Part shown: positions 1 to 9,492 of the stretch, in pieces
Position numbering within the stretch: the first letter of the stretch is position 1
Layout: every line of letters starts with the position of its first letter
IMG/VR virus record: IMGVR_UViG_3300010885_038727
Location: 1-29,517 of that record
DNA: 29,517 nt
DNA from: a virus
Direction: 5' to 3' (one strand)
The notes under the pieces: model-generated
Seen by the model: only the letters and a program-made list of their open reading frames with translations
The model's database searches: none
What the model was told of the DNA's origin: nothing
Translations under genes and position numbers: made by a program

Positions 1-3000
1 GCCGCGTTGAACGTGTTCTGCAAAGCGTTTGCAAAGAAGATTCGGTTGTCCAGGGTGATCGGCCGAACGTTGTCGTCGTTCAGAAAGTAGTTTGCCCCCT
101 CGCCGATGAATCCGAACGTCCCGATTCGGCTGGCGTTATCGAGAGCGGTGAGCATTCCGGACTTCACGTCGTGGATCTCCCCAAGATCCGACACGTTCAT
201 CTTCCGGCCGAGAACGTCCTCATCGAATTTATTGCGCAGCCAAGCCGCTGCCATGCCGAGCGGGAGGATGGCCAGATATGCTGTGAGCCCGGTCCTGAAC
301 GCTTTCGTGGTGGCTTCGCCGTTGGGTTCACGAAGCTGGCGCAGCACCTGGTAGGTCTTCTGCAACGGCCAGCCAAGAAACGGGTTCATTGCCGCGCCAA
401 GGCCGGTCGTCTGTAACGCAGGCATGCGACTGGTCAGCGACGATTCCAAGGTGATCTCATTCAACGTCAGCTGTTGCAGGGCGCGGTCCACGGCAGGGCT
501 GAGGATGGGCTTCTTGGTGCCGCGGTTCTTGTAAGCCTCGCGGGAGAGCTGTTCCAGACTGAACCCGAAATCGTTCATGCGCTTCGTGAGGAACCCAAAC
601 TCGCGCTCCCCGGCGTTGAACCACGGTGCAACCATCTTCCGGTTAAACGTGTGCCCAGCGTTGTCGAGAGCTTCCGGGTGCTCCATAAAATACTTCACGC
701 CAGCAATGACCATGCCTTCGATGTGACGTTGCCAGGTGATGAAGTTCGAGATTTGCAGGCTTTCGGCGACGAGGTGAAATGGGGAGAACGCCTTGAATGC
801 GGGGGCGATGGGTAGCCCGGCGGCCTGACGTTTGACTGCGGTCTGACGCGCACCAGGCAGCCACGCGTCGGTGTTGAGCATCGCACCAGCCGTGTCGGCC
901 ACTTTTCCAACGACCTGACCAATCCTGCCTGATCCTTTGTAGGCAGCTTCGGCGTGCATCCAGGCGTTTGTTAATCGCTGCCGGTTGGTGTTGATGGGGT
1001 CGAACAATCCGGCCTCGTTTGCCGCCAGCATGCGGTCTGACTCGAAGATCACCTCGCGCCCCACCGATTGGAGAAGTGTATTGGCCATGACCTTGGCAAA
1101 GTCGAATACCGACTGTGCGGTCAGCTTGAGTGACCGGGCGTTGAGACCTAGCAGTCGGGTTGGCTGCTCCAAGAATACGCTGTGGGCAGTGATAGCCGTG
1201 CCAGCGCCGCTGACGGTCCAGCCGCCGATTGTTCGGACCAGTCGCGCCCAGGGTTGCAGTTCCGGAATGCGGCCGGAGTTGTTCATATCTTTAATGCCCG
1301 AGAAATGCTTGAGCACGCTTTGCAGTTCAGAGAGATGCTTCTGGGAGTTCTTGAGCGCCTCGTAGGGGATACCCTCCGCCGTGGCCATCGTTTTGATGCG
1401 CTCCTGGATCTGCTTTTCGCTGATGCCGGGGTTGTTGTTCTGGAGACCGTGCCGCATGGCGGTGTATTTGGCCGAAAACTCCTTCTGCTCGTTTATCGCC
1501 GTGGCCATGTTGCGGTCCATTGCCGTGCCGTTACGCCCGAACGCCGCCTGGAACGCCTGCGCATGAAGGATCTTGTCCATCGTGTGCTGATCGTTCATCA
1601 GGTATTCGAGCCACTCCTTGGGGGCAGACTCGATGTGGCGTGCGTCGACGATGAACCGTTTTGGTGCCGCAGACCCGCCACGAACCGCCTCGGCCTCGTC
1701 TCCTACCATTGTCCGAAGCAGGTTTTGGTAGTTCTGAATGGTGTCCAGCGTTTCCGACACGAACGAGGAGTCGGGTTGATAACCGTGCAGCTCGGCCAAC
1801 TGCTCGGCGAATGTCACCGGGTCATTGGAGTTCTCGAACGCCTTGATGATGTTCTCCCGGGTGGATAGAGGCTGGATTCCCTTCTCGGTCGGGGCATAGA
1901 AACCTGGGCGATCGTTGTGCGCGAGCGACTTCATGAACCAGTCCCACACCGGCTGGGTGAACCTGGACTCCAAGCTCTGGCGCAGTTCGTCTGGATTCGC
2001 GTTGTAGGCTGCCGCGATGTCTTTCTGCTTCAACGCGTCGCCGGTCCACGCGGCCATGTGTTCGCGGTAGAAATTATAAGCGATGTCGGTGATCGCACGC
2101 GGGAGCGTGAAGGGCGCCTTCCCAAGCACCGGCCGGTAGATCTTGTAGTTCCCGTCTTGATCCAAAACCTTCAAGCCCAGTTTGGCTCCATTGGCCACGA
2201 GCATATCGGCGTTGATGACGTGCTGACGTAGCAGCTTCTCCATCGCGACTGCGGCCTTGGGCGTCTTCAGGTTCATGCTGGCCACGGCCTGCTTAATAGC
2301 CACGTCCACGGCCGTCTTGGTATCCTTGGCGGTGACCCAGATCTTTTCCCCAGTCTGTTCCAGCTCATGCAAAGCAGGCCCAACGACCTTGTTCCAGAAA
2401 ATGGTTTCGCTTGCGGCGGGGTATCCTGCGGCATCTCGCGCATTGTTCAGGTCCGAGGTGAAATTTGTTCCCACCTGTTGCGATTCCCGCATCTTGGCCC
2501 GGATCTCCTGGGAGTATTTATTGAATGCTTGGCCGACCAGTCGCGCCATTGGTGTTCCGGCCTGACTGGCTTGATCTTGGATGGGTGCGAGCATTCCCTC
2601 GACGAAAGAGCTCTTTAGGTTCAGGTGTTCGGCGGTGACGAAGTGGTTGGCCAGCTTGTCCAGCGCCTCCCGCATCTCGTAATACTTGGCCCCGGTCTTT
2701 TGGTTTTTAGGGTTAAGCAGCCATTTGTCCATCGACTGCATCCATTCAACAGTCTCGGCGGTGGCGGTGGGGAGTTGACCGCGCTTGCCAATCTCAGTCC
2801 TGAGGTTCAGGCGCTTGGGGATGATGTTGCCGTTGGCATCTGGCACAGGCACCTCCGCGCCGTGGTAGACCTCAAAGGATTTCAGTTGGATGCCGGCTGA
2901 CTGTTCCAAAGCTGCCATGCGCCGCTGAATGTCCGGCTTGAACACCTCGGAATGGAATTCGACTGTGGCGCGATTCCGTTCCACTGAGCGCATCAGTTCG

Positions 3001-6000
3001 TAATTATCGTTTTTCAGTTCCGCAATCCGGTCGCTGACCCGCAACATGCGCTCCATCATTCCCCGGTTCTGGCTGAACGCATCACGAATCTGGGCCTTGA
3101 GTTCCTGCCTTGCATCTTTCTCTGCGCCGATCAGGTGCTTTAGGAACTCGTTTGCCTTCGCCCGATCCGCCCCCGCCTTGTTCCTGAGCGACAGCAGGTC
3201 CATCGTTAGGCTCTTGTTCGATTTCCCGAAAGAGATGATCGTCGCCAGCAAAGCGCGTGACCGGTCGGTATCGGCAAAGAACTGCCGCAGATGTTCGTCC
3301 TGATTCTCCAGGAACTTCTGCCGCATTACCTCCTTTAAGTCGTTTGTCGGAATGCTCCAGTCGATGCCTAGGTCCGCCACGTGTTGCAGCGTGTCTGAAA
3401 ATCGCAGCTTGGTTTGCTCATCCTCAAAGTCTGGCCTTTGCAGCATGTCACGCACTTCATTCAAGGCCAGCTTGTAGGACTGCGGTATATCTCCTTTGAT
3501 GCGTGAATCCAACTGACGCAAAACCTGACCGAGAACTCCCTCTTTGGCGGCGTAATCGCGAATGCCTCGCTGCGTGTCTTTCACGTAGTCGATCAGGTTC
3601 AGAATGGATGATTTGGCTTGGTCCGCCATGTAATCCAGATCCACGTAATGCTTGCTCACCCGGACCAGATTGTCGTTGTTCCGCTTCAGCTCGCTGGAGT
3701 TGGATTTCCACTCGACGCGCGCCTCCATCTCTTGGCCAGCCATGTGCGCCTGCCACGATGCCATGAGTCGGTGTGTGATGGCTTCAGCGACGCGTTTGGA
3801 CTGGTCGTTTGGCAAGTCGTTCATCCTCGTATCCCTGTTCACGCCATGCTGTTGTGCTGCGTGATCAATCAGGGACTGAGGGGTGGCGCCATTCTTGAAC
3901 ATGTCCGAATCGCCGACCGTCTCAGGGAGGGTGATGAAGAATTTGGCGATCTGCTCAGGGCTCAGCCCGGCGGTGTTGTTTCCAGAGTTCTCCCACTCCT
4001 TGATCTGGGCATGGATTGACTCCATGAAATGGTTGAGTGATGCGATGCCAACGGGCGCACCGGCCGCAGTCTCCAGCAACCGCTTCGGATTCGTCACTGG
4101 GTTTATGCCGGAAAAGCGCTCTTCTATCGCAGGCTCAGCAGCCTCGGCCTTGGGGACGATATTCGTCGGATCGAGGTATTCTTTGGGTGGCACTGGCCGA
4201 ACTGTTCCCGGCTCAGGCTTTGATTGAAACAACGAACCGCCGGGCTCGAAATCTCTTGGTGTGGAAATGCTGATCGATGGATCGAAGATGGAGATGTTCC
4301 CATTTTTAAGCCGCACCGCATTGCCTTCGTGGATGTCGCCCACGGAAATACCTTTTTCCTGAGAGTAGTATTCGTTTCCTTTATAGCGCTCAAAGCCACG
4401 CTGTTTCATGTATGCCTCCACCTCGGATCGCGTGGCTGGGGTTCCATTGATCTCGGGCTGCTTTACGATCGCGTAAAGTTTAGGGGCTTGACCTCGCATC
4501 CCCCCCTCATCAGGTATGCCCTTGTCCCGAACAAACCCGAGCAACTCATAGGCCGTGTCTGGAAAGAGTTGACGATGCAATTCCAAGTTGTTGAGGTAGT
4601 CCTGCCACGATGCGTGATTCCCGCCGGTTTCCTTGCCTTGTCCGACGGCAGGATTGCGCTTGATGTAGCTTCCTTTGCCGTCGGGGTAAACCTCGTGCTC
4701 AGCCCCGCGAGTCGCATTCTCAACGGCATCCGGATCGTTAGGCATTTTAGCCTCAAGCCGATCGAAATTCTTCTGCCACTTGCGCTCGAATTCCTCGTTG
4801 TTCAGCATCAACCTGTTTGCTGTGGCAAACTTGGTGAGCGCCGCCTCTTCTTTTAGGGCGATCTGCCTTTTGATGAGGAGCGCTTCTGCTGGAGTCCTTC
4901 CTTCTGCTCCCTGAGCCTGCGTGCCCGATGCAATGCGATTGCTTGATCGGTCGATTCCTCCCACGACAACACTGGCTGCTCGGAGATTTCTTTCAGATTC
5001 TGAGCGTTGCTCTCCACTTCGAATTTGTTCAGCTTTAGTTTCATTGCTGCCTTTCTTGTTACCACGCTTGTCAATATACCGCATCGTCTGGGGCTGGATC
5101 CGCTCCCAATCCGTCATCTTCATCCGTGGTCCACCCAGGAAGTTCATGTAAGACATGGCTGCGTCGCCGGAGAGAACCATCTTCATCCGATTCTCGAAAT
5201 AGGCCAGCGCCCGCTCCTGGCTCACCGGATAGTCACGGAGTTTTGCATACCCCATCAGCGTGCCGAGGTAGATGTCTTTTATCGCCCTCCACAGCCGCTG
5301 GGACCAGCTCGCCGCCGTGTTCGGATCGAACCCCTCCCGCACCAGCTTGTGGGCAATCGACTCGACCAGGCGGCCTTCCGTCATCACGCCGGACCTGTTT
5401 TCGGGCTTCACCGTGGCCGAGACAGTCTCTTGGAATGTCCGGGCAATACCCAGTTCGTCATTGGTAAGCGAAGCTACTACGCGATGCAGACTGGCCTGCA
5501 TCTCTGGAGTCTCTCGGGCGAACAGTGCGTGCCCGGCCTCGTGGAACAGGCTTACCAAGTTGTCCACGGTCGGCGTGTGCATGTCTGCCACCGACCATGT
5601 GATTATCCTGGCAATGCCCCCTTTGTTCCCCTTCAGCTCAGTGTATGATCCGAAGTGGTTGCCTAAAACATCGAGCACTCGACTCATCCGAATCCCCAAG
5701 GCACGCAGGTTGCGTTCCACCGTGTTGGCCATCTCAGCAGTTGCCGCATCAGAGGGCCTGAGTCGATCTACTTGCTTCTGGGCGGCGCGAGTCCTGCCCC
5801 TCGCAGATTGCTCCAACATTTCCGGAGTGGCCGGGATCTCGTCTCCTCCGAAAGTGTGGATGACCAGCTCCCCGGTATCAGGGTCTGCGTGGATCAGCCC
5901 CATCTCTTTGCCGATCTTTACCGGGATGCCGGATCCTGTGCTTTCTGGGTCGTCGCTGAAGATCTGGTTGGCGGCGTCCTCGATGTCAGCTCTCTCCTCG

Positions 6001-9000
6001 TGGCCTTGAGCTTCGGCCAATCGTTCCGCTATCGCCTCAAGCTGACCGCGCTCCTTGGTGGCGAGCCCTTTTTGATCTAAAATCTGAACGGTCTTTACCG
6101 GTTCCTTGGCCTTTACGCTGCCGGGATCTTTTGCGGCAGGACTCTCAGGTTCTGTGGCAGCGGGTTTTGCTGGATGTTTTGCTCCAGCTTCTGCATTCGC
6201 GTCTGTTCGCGCTTCAGCTCCGCCTGCTCCTGGTTGATTGCCAGTTGGCGCTGGGCTTCCTGTTCGCTCTCTGGCGGGAACATGCTCGGGCATTGCCCGC
6301 TGGTCTTGGCCGCCTTCACGAAATCCTCGACGACTTTCGCGTAGGAGGGATTCTGTAAACGCTTCCGGCCCGCCGCGAGCTCCTTGTCCCAATTTCTGTG
6401 TATTCTCATAGTGCTCAAAAAGTTTTATGCCAACAATGTCTGAGATCTGTTTAGCAGTCTGTTTTTTAGGATCTAACCCAAGGTCATGAATTAGGGGTTC
6501 GACTGCTCCAAAGGCGCGGGCCTTGTTTAACGCCTGAATAACGTCTTCCGTGTTCTGGGGTTTGTAATCTTGCAGAGCGTCCCAAATGACCTCTGCGTGC
6601 GGCTGGTCAAAATGCGGGAACTCAACTGCAACATGTCGGTTGGCAACATCGACAGCGTTGCCTTCTGCGTCGGAAAGCTGAATTCCGGATGCAATCGATT
6701 CCTCATCTCCAGAGCCTTGGACATCGCTCGAACCTTCCTGCCTCTCCGGGGTGTTGACGCCTTTTCGGAATTCGTTGCTCGACTCCAGCCAGTTCATCAT
6801 GGCCTCGGTCGTGCGCATGCTCGCTCCGCGTATCTCGCGAAAACCCTTTTCAGCCAGATGCCATTGCTCTGGTGTATAGGTGGAGAAGTTGCCTTTCAGC
6901 GGCTTGTCTGACTTGATGGCAGCCAGAGGCGTCCATCCCTTTTCGACCATCTCATTGACGTTGCTGGCGTGCCAGTTGTTGCCTTCGCCAGGGGATTTGC
7001 GCCCGCAGCCGATGCTGTAGGTGGAGAGTTTTTCGGTGAGCTTTCCGTTCTTCTGAGTTTTGGTGGCAACGCCCAGGAGAACGTGTGTGCCATCCGGAGA
7101 CAGCATGGCCAAGAGTTTTCGGCTGCTCGTTTTGCTTTGGTCTGCCTTGTTGTCTTCGTAAGCTGCACGGATCACGGCTGCGGTCTGCGTATCACCGGGG
7201 ATGTTCGGATTCGGTTTTACCGTGGTCAGGTCGAGGTAGAGCGCAGCCCGTTTCTGTCCCAGCCCTGCCACAAGAGTTTGCAGCGTCTCTTTGCCCTTCT
7301 CTAGGGTTTTAGCGATCGCCCTGATGATTTTATTGGCAGCGTCCTCGTTGCCGTCTTCTCGCAACTTGTATGCCTTGTTGAGCTGCTGCTCTTGGTATTC
7401 TTCGCCGGTCGTCTTGGCCTCTTTTGTCTCGGTTCGGACAGATGCCACCTTGCCTGATTGAGCGACGTCGCGGACTGATTCCACGAGTTGATTCGGATCG
7501 CCCTGATAGTTTTGCCACTCCTGTTTTACTTCCGCAGGTTTCATTTCTGCGGGTCTGGCCTCCTTGGTGACCTTGGACTTGGCTTCTTCAGCCTTAACCT
7601 CAGCCGATTTCGTTGCTATTTCTGGCGGAATGCGGTTGGCGTCTAAATGAAGATCAGGCGTGGCGGGCGCCTTCCCTGCGTTCCGATCATTCAGCACCTC
7701 TTTCAAGATCCGTATCCGATGCTCAGAGTGCTCGTCTGGAATCGCAGCAGCCGTTTCCAATCGTAGCTGTAAGTTCTCCGTGGTCAGAGTGTTGGCCCAT
7801 GTGCGAGTGGCGTGCTCCAGCCCTTCGTTCATTCTCCGTTGCTCTGGTGGCGGGGGGGCCCGGTTGGGCGCGGCTGCCGCGGGAGGGGCTGTTTTGCCTT
7901 CGGGTTCGTCGTGATCAACCTCTTGCAGCTCCCCAAAACCGTCAGAGGAACTCCTTGATGGTGCGCCTTTGATTGCTGACGTTGAAACAATCGGCGGCTC
8001 ATCAACGATTGGAATGGTCGGCTTTGCCTCAACCTTGGCGGCGGCCACGGTGGGAACAGGGTCAGGCACTTTGCTGGCGGCGGGCACGCCCACTGGGTTG
8101 ATCTGCTGAACCGGAATATCTGATGCAGTCGATACGGTCGGAGGGGGAGCAGCGGTGACTGGAGTTTCCGCCACCTGTGCGGGAGCTCTCACCGGATTTG
8201 CCGCTTCTTCCGCTCGAATCCACTGCCCCTCTGGACCCTTCACCCACTTTACTGGCATGGCAGCAGCCGCAGCTGCGTTCCGCGCCGCCGCCGCCGCGTC
8301 ATCAGATGCCTTCTTGGCATCAACCTTTTTCTGATCCTCAATCTTGCTGGCCTTGATCATCTCTTGGGTGATGGAATCGGCCCAGAACTGCTTGTAGCCA
8401 TCGTAGGCTTTCTTGACCTCATCATTCCCGCTAGCCATCTCGCCGTAGCGTGCCACATCATCGGGAGTTTGTGCGCCTGCCACCTCGCGAGCCGCCATCG
8501 CAGAGAGTTCACCGCGCTGAGCGGGGGTGAGCTCAGTCGGAATAACACGACTTTCCTGAGTGTATGTCTGTGCTGGATTCTTCAGCGGATTCGCGTGATC
8601 TGCGTCTTTTGCTGCCTCCTCCTTCGTGATCGCAGCCTCAGCTGACCGGCCGAACATCTCATATCGAGGGTGCCCCAGGATCAGCGAACTGGCGAAAGCC
8701 TCGGCTATGCCTTGTTTCGTCGGGCTGTCGCCCATCAAATAGGGTTGGAACACCGACATGCCGGTCCCAATACCCACCTGCTGGATGGTGGCCATCGCAG
8801 CCTCGCGCTCGCCTTTTTCCAAAGCATTCAAGCCACCAGCCCTCGCAGCCTTGTAAATCGCACTGACGCCCTTTACCGATGTGAGCGGAGCAAACTCGAA
8901 CATTGGAAGTGACGCCGCGATCCGTCCGACAGCCCCAGCTGCGGGATGCTGAGCATCGCCAGCCTCCAGCCGTTGATTGAATCCCTCCGTCTCCTTAGGT

Positions 9001-9488
9001 GCGATGTATTGAGCCGCTTTATGCTGAGCCCAGGCTGTTCCCGCACTCGCAAAGGCTGCCGCCGTCATTCCCCCCAGAAGTGCGCCCGCGGCACCGCCGA
9101 CCTTGGCCCCTATCACCTCCGATGCCCCCGTCTCGCCCGCAAAAGGCACGAAAGCGCCCGCAAATGCGCCGACAGCTTCGCCAATAGGCTCACCGATTGC
9201 CGCCCCTTTCGGGAACGCCACAGCCCCAGCGGCGATCGGCCCAAGTTCAGACACGCCAGCTCGCGCTCCTGTCTCCAACGCGGACACTTTCGGTTGAGTC
9301 GGCGCGTTAGGTTCCGGGTTGACAGTCAGAGCCTTGAAAGCTGCTTCCGCGTAAGGGTCTGACGATGGCGGCTCAATTCCGTTGGCGTCTCCACCGGTCG
9401 GGTCGGGGGCTGCCGGTTGCGTCGCTTCTGGTTGACCACTTCCCGATAAGCGTCGAAACGCTTCACCCGCGTAGTCAGTGTTGTCCAT
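1..9488 (-). CDS. Giant phage polyvalent protein (partial, 3' end beyond window): peptidase and kinase-like domains, probable ejected virion protein
   Basis: One frame is open from the ATG at 9488 to the left edge, 3162 codons with no stop, so the C-terminus is outside the window. I read it codon by codon. The start lies 4 bases after the preceding stop and has no Shine-Dalgarno. Visible parts in order: a Gly/Ala-rich hydrophobic segment (about residues 70-150), Pro/Ala-rich linkers (about 430-550 and 1065-1125), an HEAGH zinc-metallopeptidase motif (1316-1320) followed by a Glu/Ala helix that could give the third ligand, a protein-kinase-like domain (about 1590-1735; candidate ATP-binding Lys near 1610, loop GDIHEGN at 1717-1723, then a DP in the DFG position), long helical stretches, and a hydrophobic segment near 3062-3085. 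The family known as polyvalent proteins combines such domains and is thought to be delivered with phage DNA. Its position after two gp14/gp15-like genes suggests the gp16-like ejection protein. The domain calls are by motif only. Confidence 0.88.
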   Translation of the reverse strand, partial: MDNTDYAGEAFRRLSGSGQPEATQPAAPDPTGGDANGIEPPSSDPYAEAAFKALTVNPEPNAPTQPKVSALETGARAGVSELGPIAAGAVAFPKGAAIGEPIGEAVGAFAGAFVPFAGETGASEVIGAKVGGAAGALLGGMTAAAFASAGTAWAQHKAAQYIAPKETEGFNQRLEAGDAQHPAAGAVGRIAASLPMFEFAPLTSVKGVSAIYKAARAGGLNALEKGEREAAMATIQQVGIGTGMSVFQPYLMGDSPTKQGIAEAFASSLILGHPRYEMFGRSAEAAITKEEAAKDADHANPLKNPAQTYTQESRVIPTELTPAQRGELSAMAAREVAGAQTPDDVARYGEMASGNDEVKKAYDGYKQFWADSITQEMIKASKIEDQKKVDAKKASDDAAAAARNAAAAAAMPVKWVKGPEGQWIRAEEAANPVRAPAQVAETPVTAAPPPTVSTASDIPVQQINPVGVPAASKVPDPVPTVAAAKVEAKPTIPIVDEPPIVSTSAIKGAPSRSSSDGFGELQEVDHDEPEGKTAPPAAAAPNRAPPPPEQRRMNEGLEHATRTWANTLTTENLQLRLETAAAIPDEHSEHRIRILKEVLNDRNAGKAPATPDLHLDANRIPPEIATKSAEVKAEEAKSKVTKEARPAEMKPAEVKQEWQNYQGDPNQLVESVRDVAQSGKVASVRTETKEAKTTGEEYQEQQLNKAYKLREDGNEDAANKIIRAIAKTLEKGKETLQTLVAGLGQKRAALYLDLTTVKPNPNIPGDTQTAAVIRAAYEDNKADQSKTSSRKLLAMLSPDGTHVLLGVATKTQKNGKLTEKLSTYSIGCGRKSPGEGNNWHASNVNEMVEKGWTPLAAIKSDKPLKGNFSTYTPEQWHLAEKGFREIRGASMRTTEAMMNWLESSNEFRKGVNTPERQEGSSDVQGSGDEESIASGIQLSDAEGNAVDVANRHVAVEFPHFDQPHAEVIWDALQDYKPQNTEDVIQALNKARAFGAVEPLIHDLGLDPKKQTAKQISDIVGIKLFEHYENTQKLGQGARGGPEAFTESLLRESRRGFREGGQDQRAMPEHVPARERTGSPAPTGNQPGAGGAEARTDANAEAGAKHPAKPAATEPESPAAKDPGSVKAKEPVKTVQILDQKGLATKERGQLEAIAERLAEAQGHEERADIEDAANQIFSDDPESTGSGIPVKIGKEMGLIHADPDTGELVIHTFGGDEIPATPEMLEQSARGRTRAAQKQVDRLRPSDAATAEMANTVERNLRALGIRMSRVLDVLGNHFGSYTELKGNKGGIARIITWSVADMHTPTVDNLVSLFHEAGHALFARETPEMQASLHRVVASLTNDELGIARTFQETVSATVKPENRSGVMTEGRLVESIAHKLVREGFDPNTAASWSQRLWRAIKDIYLGTLMGYAKLRDYPVSQERALAYFENRMKMVLSGDAAMSYMNFLGGPRMKMTDWERIQPQTMRYIDKRGNKKGSNETKAEQIRSGEQRSESERNLRAASVVVGGIDRSSNRIASGTQAQGAEGRTPAEALLIKRQIALKEEAALTKFATANRLMLNNEEFERKWQKNFDRLEAKMPNDPDAVENATRGAEHEVYPDGKGSYIKRNPAVGQGKETGGNHASWQDYLNNLELHRQLFPDTAYELLGFVRDKGIPDEGGMRGQAPKLYAIVKQPEINGTPATRSEVEAYMKQRGFERYKGNEYYSQEKGISVGDIHEGNAVRLKNGNISIFDPSISISTPRDFEPGGSLFQSKPEPGTVRPVPPKEYLDPTNIVPKAEAAEPAIEERFSGINPVTNPKRLLETAAGAPVGIASLNHFMESIHAQIKEWENSGNNTAGLSPEQIAKFFITLPETVGDSDMFKNGATPQSLIDHAAQQHGVNRDTRMNDLPNDQSKRVAEAITHRLMASWQAHMAGQEMEARVEWKSNSSELKRNNDNLVRVSKHYVDLDYMADQAKSSILNLIDYVKDTQRGIRDYAAKEGVLGQVLRQLDSRIKGDIPQSYKLALNEVRDMLQRPDFEDEQTKLRFSDTLQHVADLGIDWSIPTNDLKEVMRQKFLENQDEHLRQFFADTDRSRALLATIISFGKSNKSLTMDLLSLRNKAGADRAKANEFLKHLIGAEKDARQELKAQIRDAFSQNRGMMERMLRVSDRIAELKNDNYELMRSVERNRATVEFHSEVFKPDIQRRMAALEQSAGIQLKSFEVYHGAEVPVPDANGNIIPKRLNLRTEIGKRGQLPTATAETVEWMQSMDKWLLNPKNQKTGAKYYEMREALDKLANHFVTAEHLNLKSSFVEGMLAPIQDQASQAGTPMARLVGQAFNKYSQEIRAKMRESQQVGTNFTSDLNNARDAAGYPAASETIFWNKVVGPALHELEQTGEKIWVTAKDTKTAVDVAIKQAVASMNLKTPKAAVAMEKLLRQHVINADMLVANGAKLGLKVLDQDGNYKIYRPVLGKAPFTLPRAITDIAYNFYREHMAAWTGDALKQKDIAAAYNANPDELRQSLESRFTQPVWDWFMKSLAHNDRPGFYAPTEKGIQPLSTRENIIKAFENSNDPVTFAEQLAELHGYQPDSSFVSETLDTIQNYQNLLRTMVGDEAEAVRGGSAAPKRFIVDARHIESAPKEWLEYLMNDQHTMDKILHAQAFQAAFGRNGTAMDRNMATAINEQKEFSAKYTAMRHGLQNNNPGISEKQIQERIKTMATAEGIPYEALKNSQKHLSELQSVLKHFSGIKDMNNSGRIPELQPWARLVRTIGGWTVSGAGTAITAHSVFLEQPTRLLGLNARSLKLTAQSVFDFAKVMANTLLQSVGREVIFESDRMLAANEAGLFDPINTNRQRLTNAWMHAEAAYKGSGRIGQVVGKVADTAGAMLNTDAWLPGARQTAVKRQAAGLPIAPAFKAFSPFHLVAESLQISNFITWQRHIEGMVIAGVKYFMEHPEALDNAGHTFNRKMVAPWFNAGEREFGFLTKRMNDFGFSLEQLSREAYKNRGTKKPILSPAVDRALQQLTLNEITLESSLTSRMPALQTTGLGAAMNPFLGWPLQKTYQVLRQLREPNGEATTKAFRTGLTAYLAILPLGMAAAWLRNKFDEDVLGRKMNVSDLGEIHDVKSGMLTALDNASRIGTFGFIGEGANYFLNDDNVRPITLDNRIFFANALQNTFNA

Positions 9489-9492
9489 TTAT

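Noticed and set aside
1182-1868. 228-codon open frame on the plus strand
   Set aside because: It is antisense to the giant gene in a GC-rich region where long shadow frames are expected.
1-9488. Giant protein as an N4-type virion RNA polymerase
   Set aside because: The size and virion context fit, but I saw no T7-like polymerase catalytic motifs while reading the frame; peptidase and kinase-like motifs are present instead.
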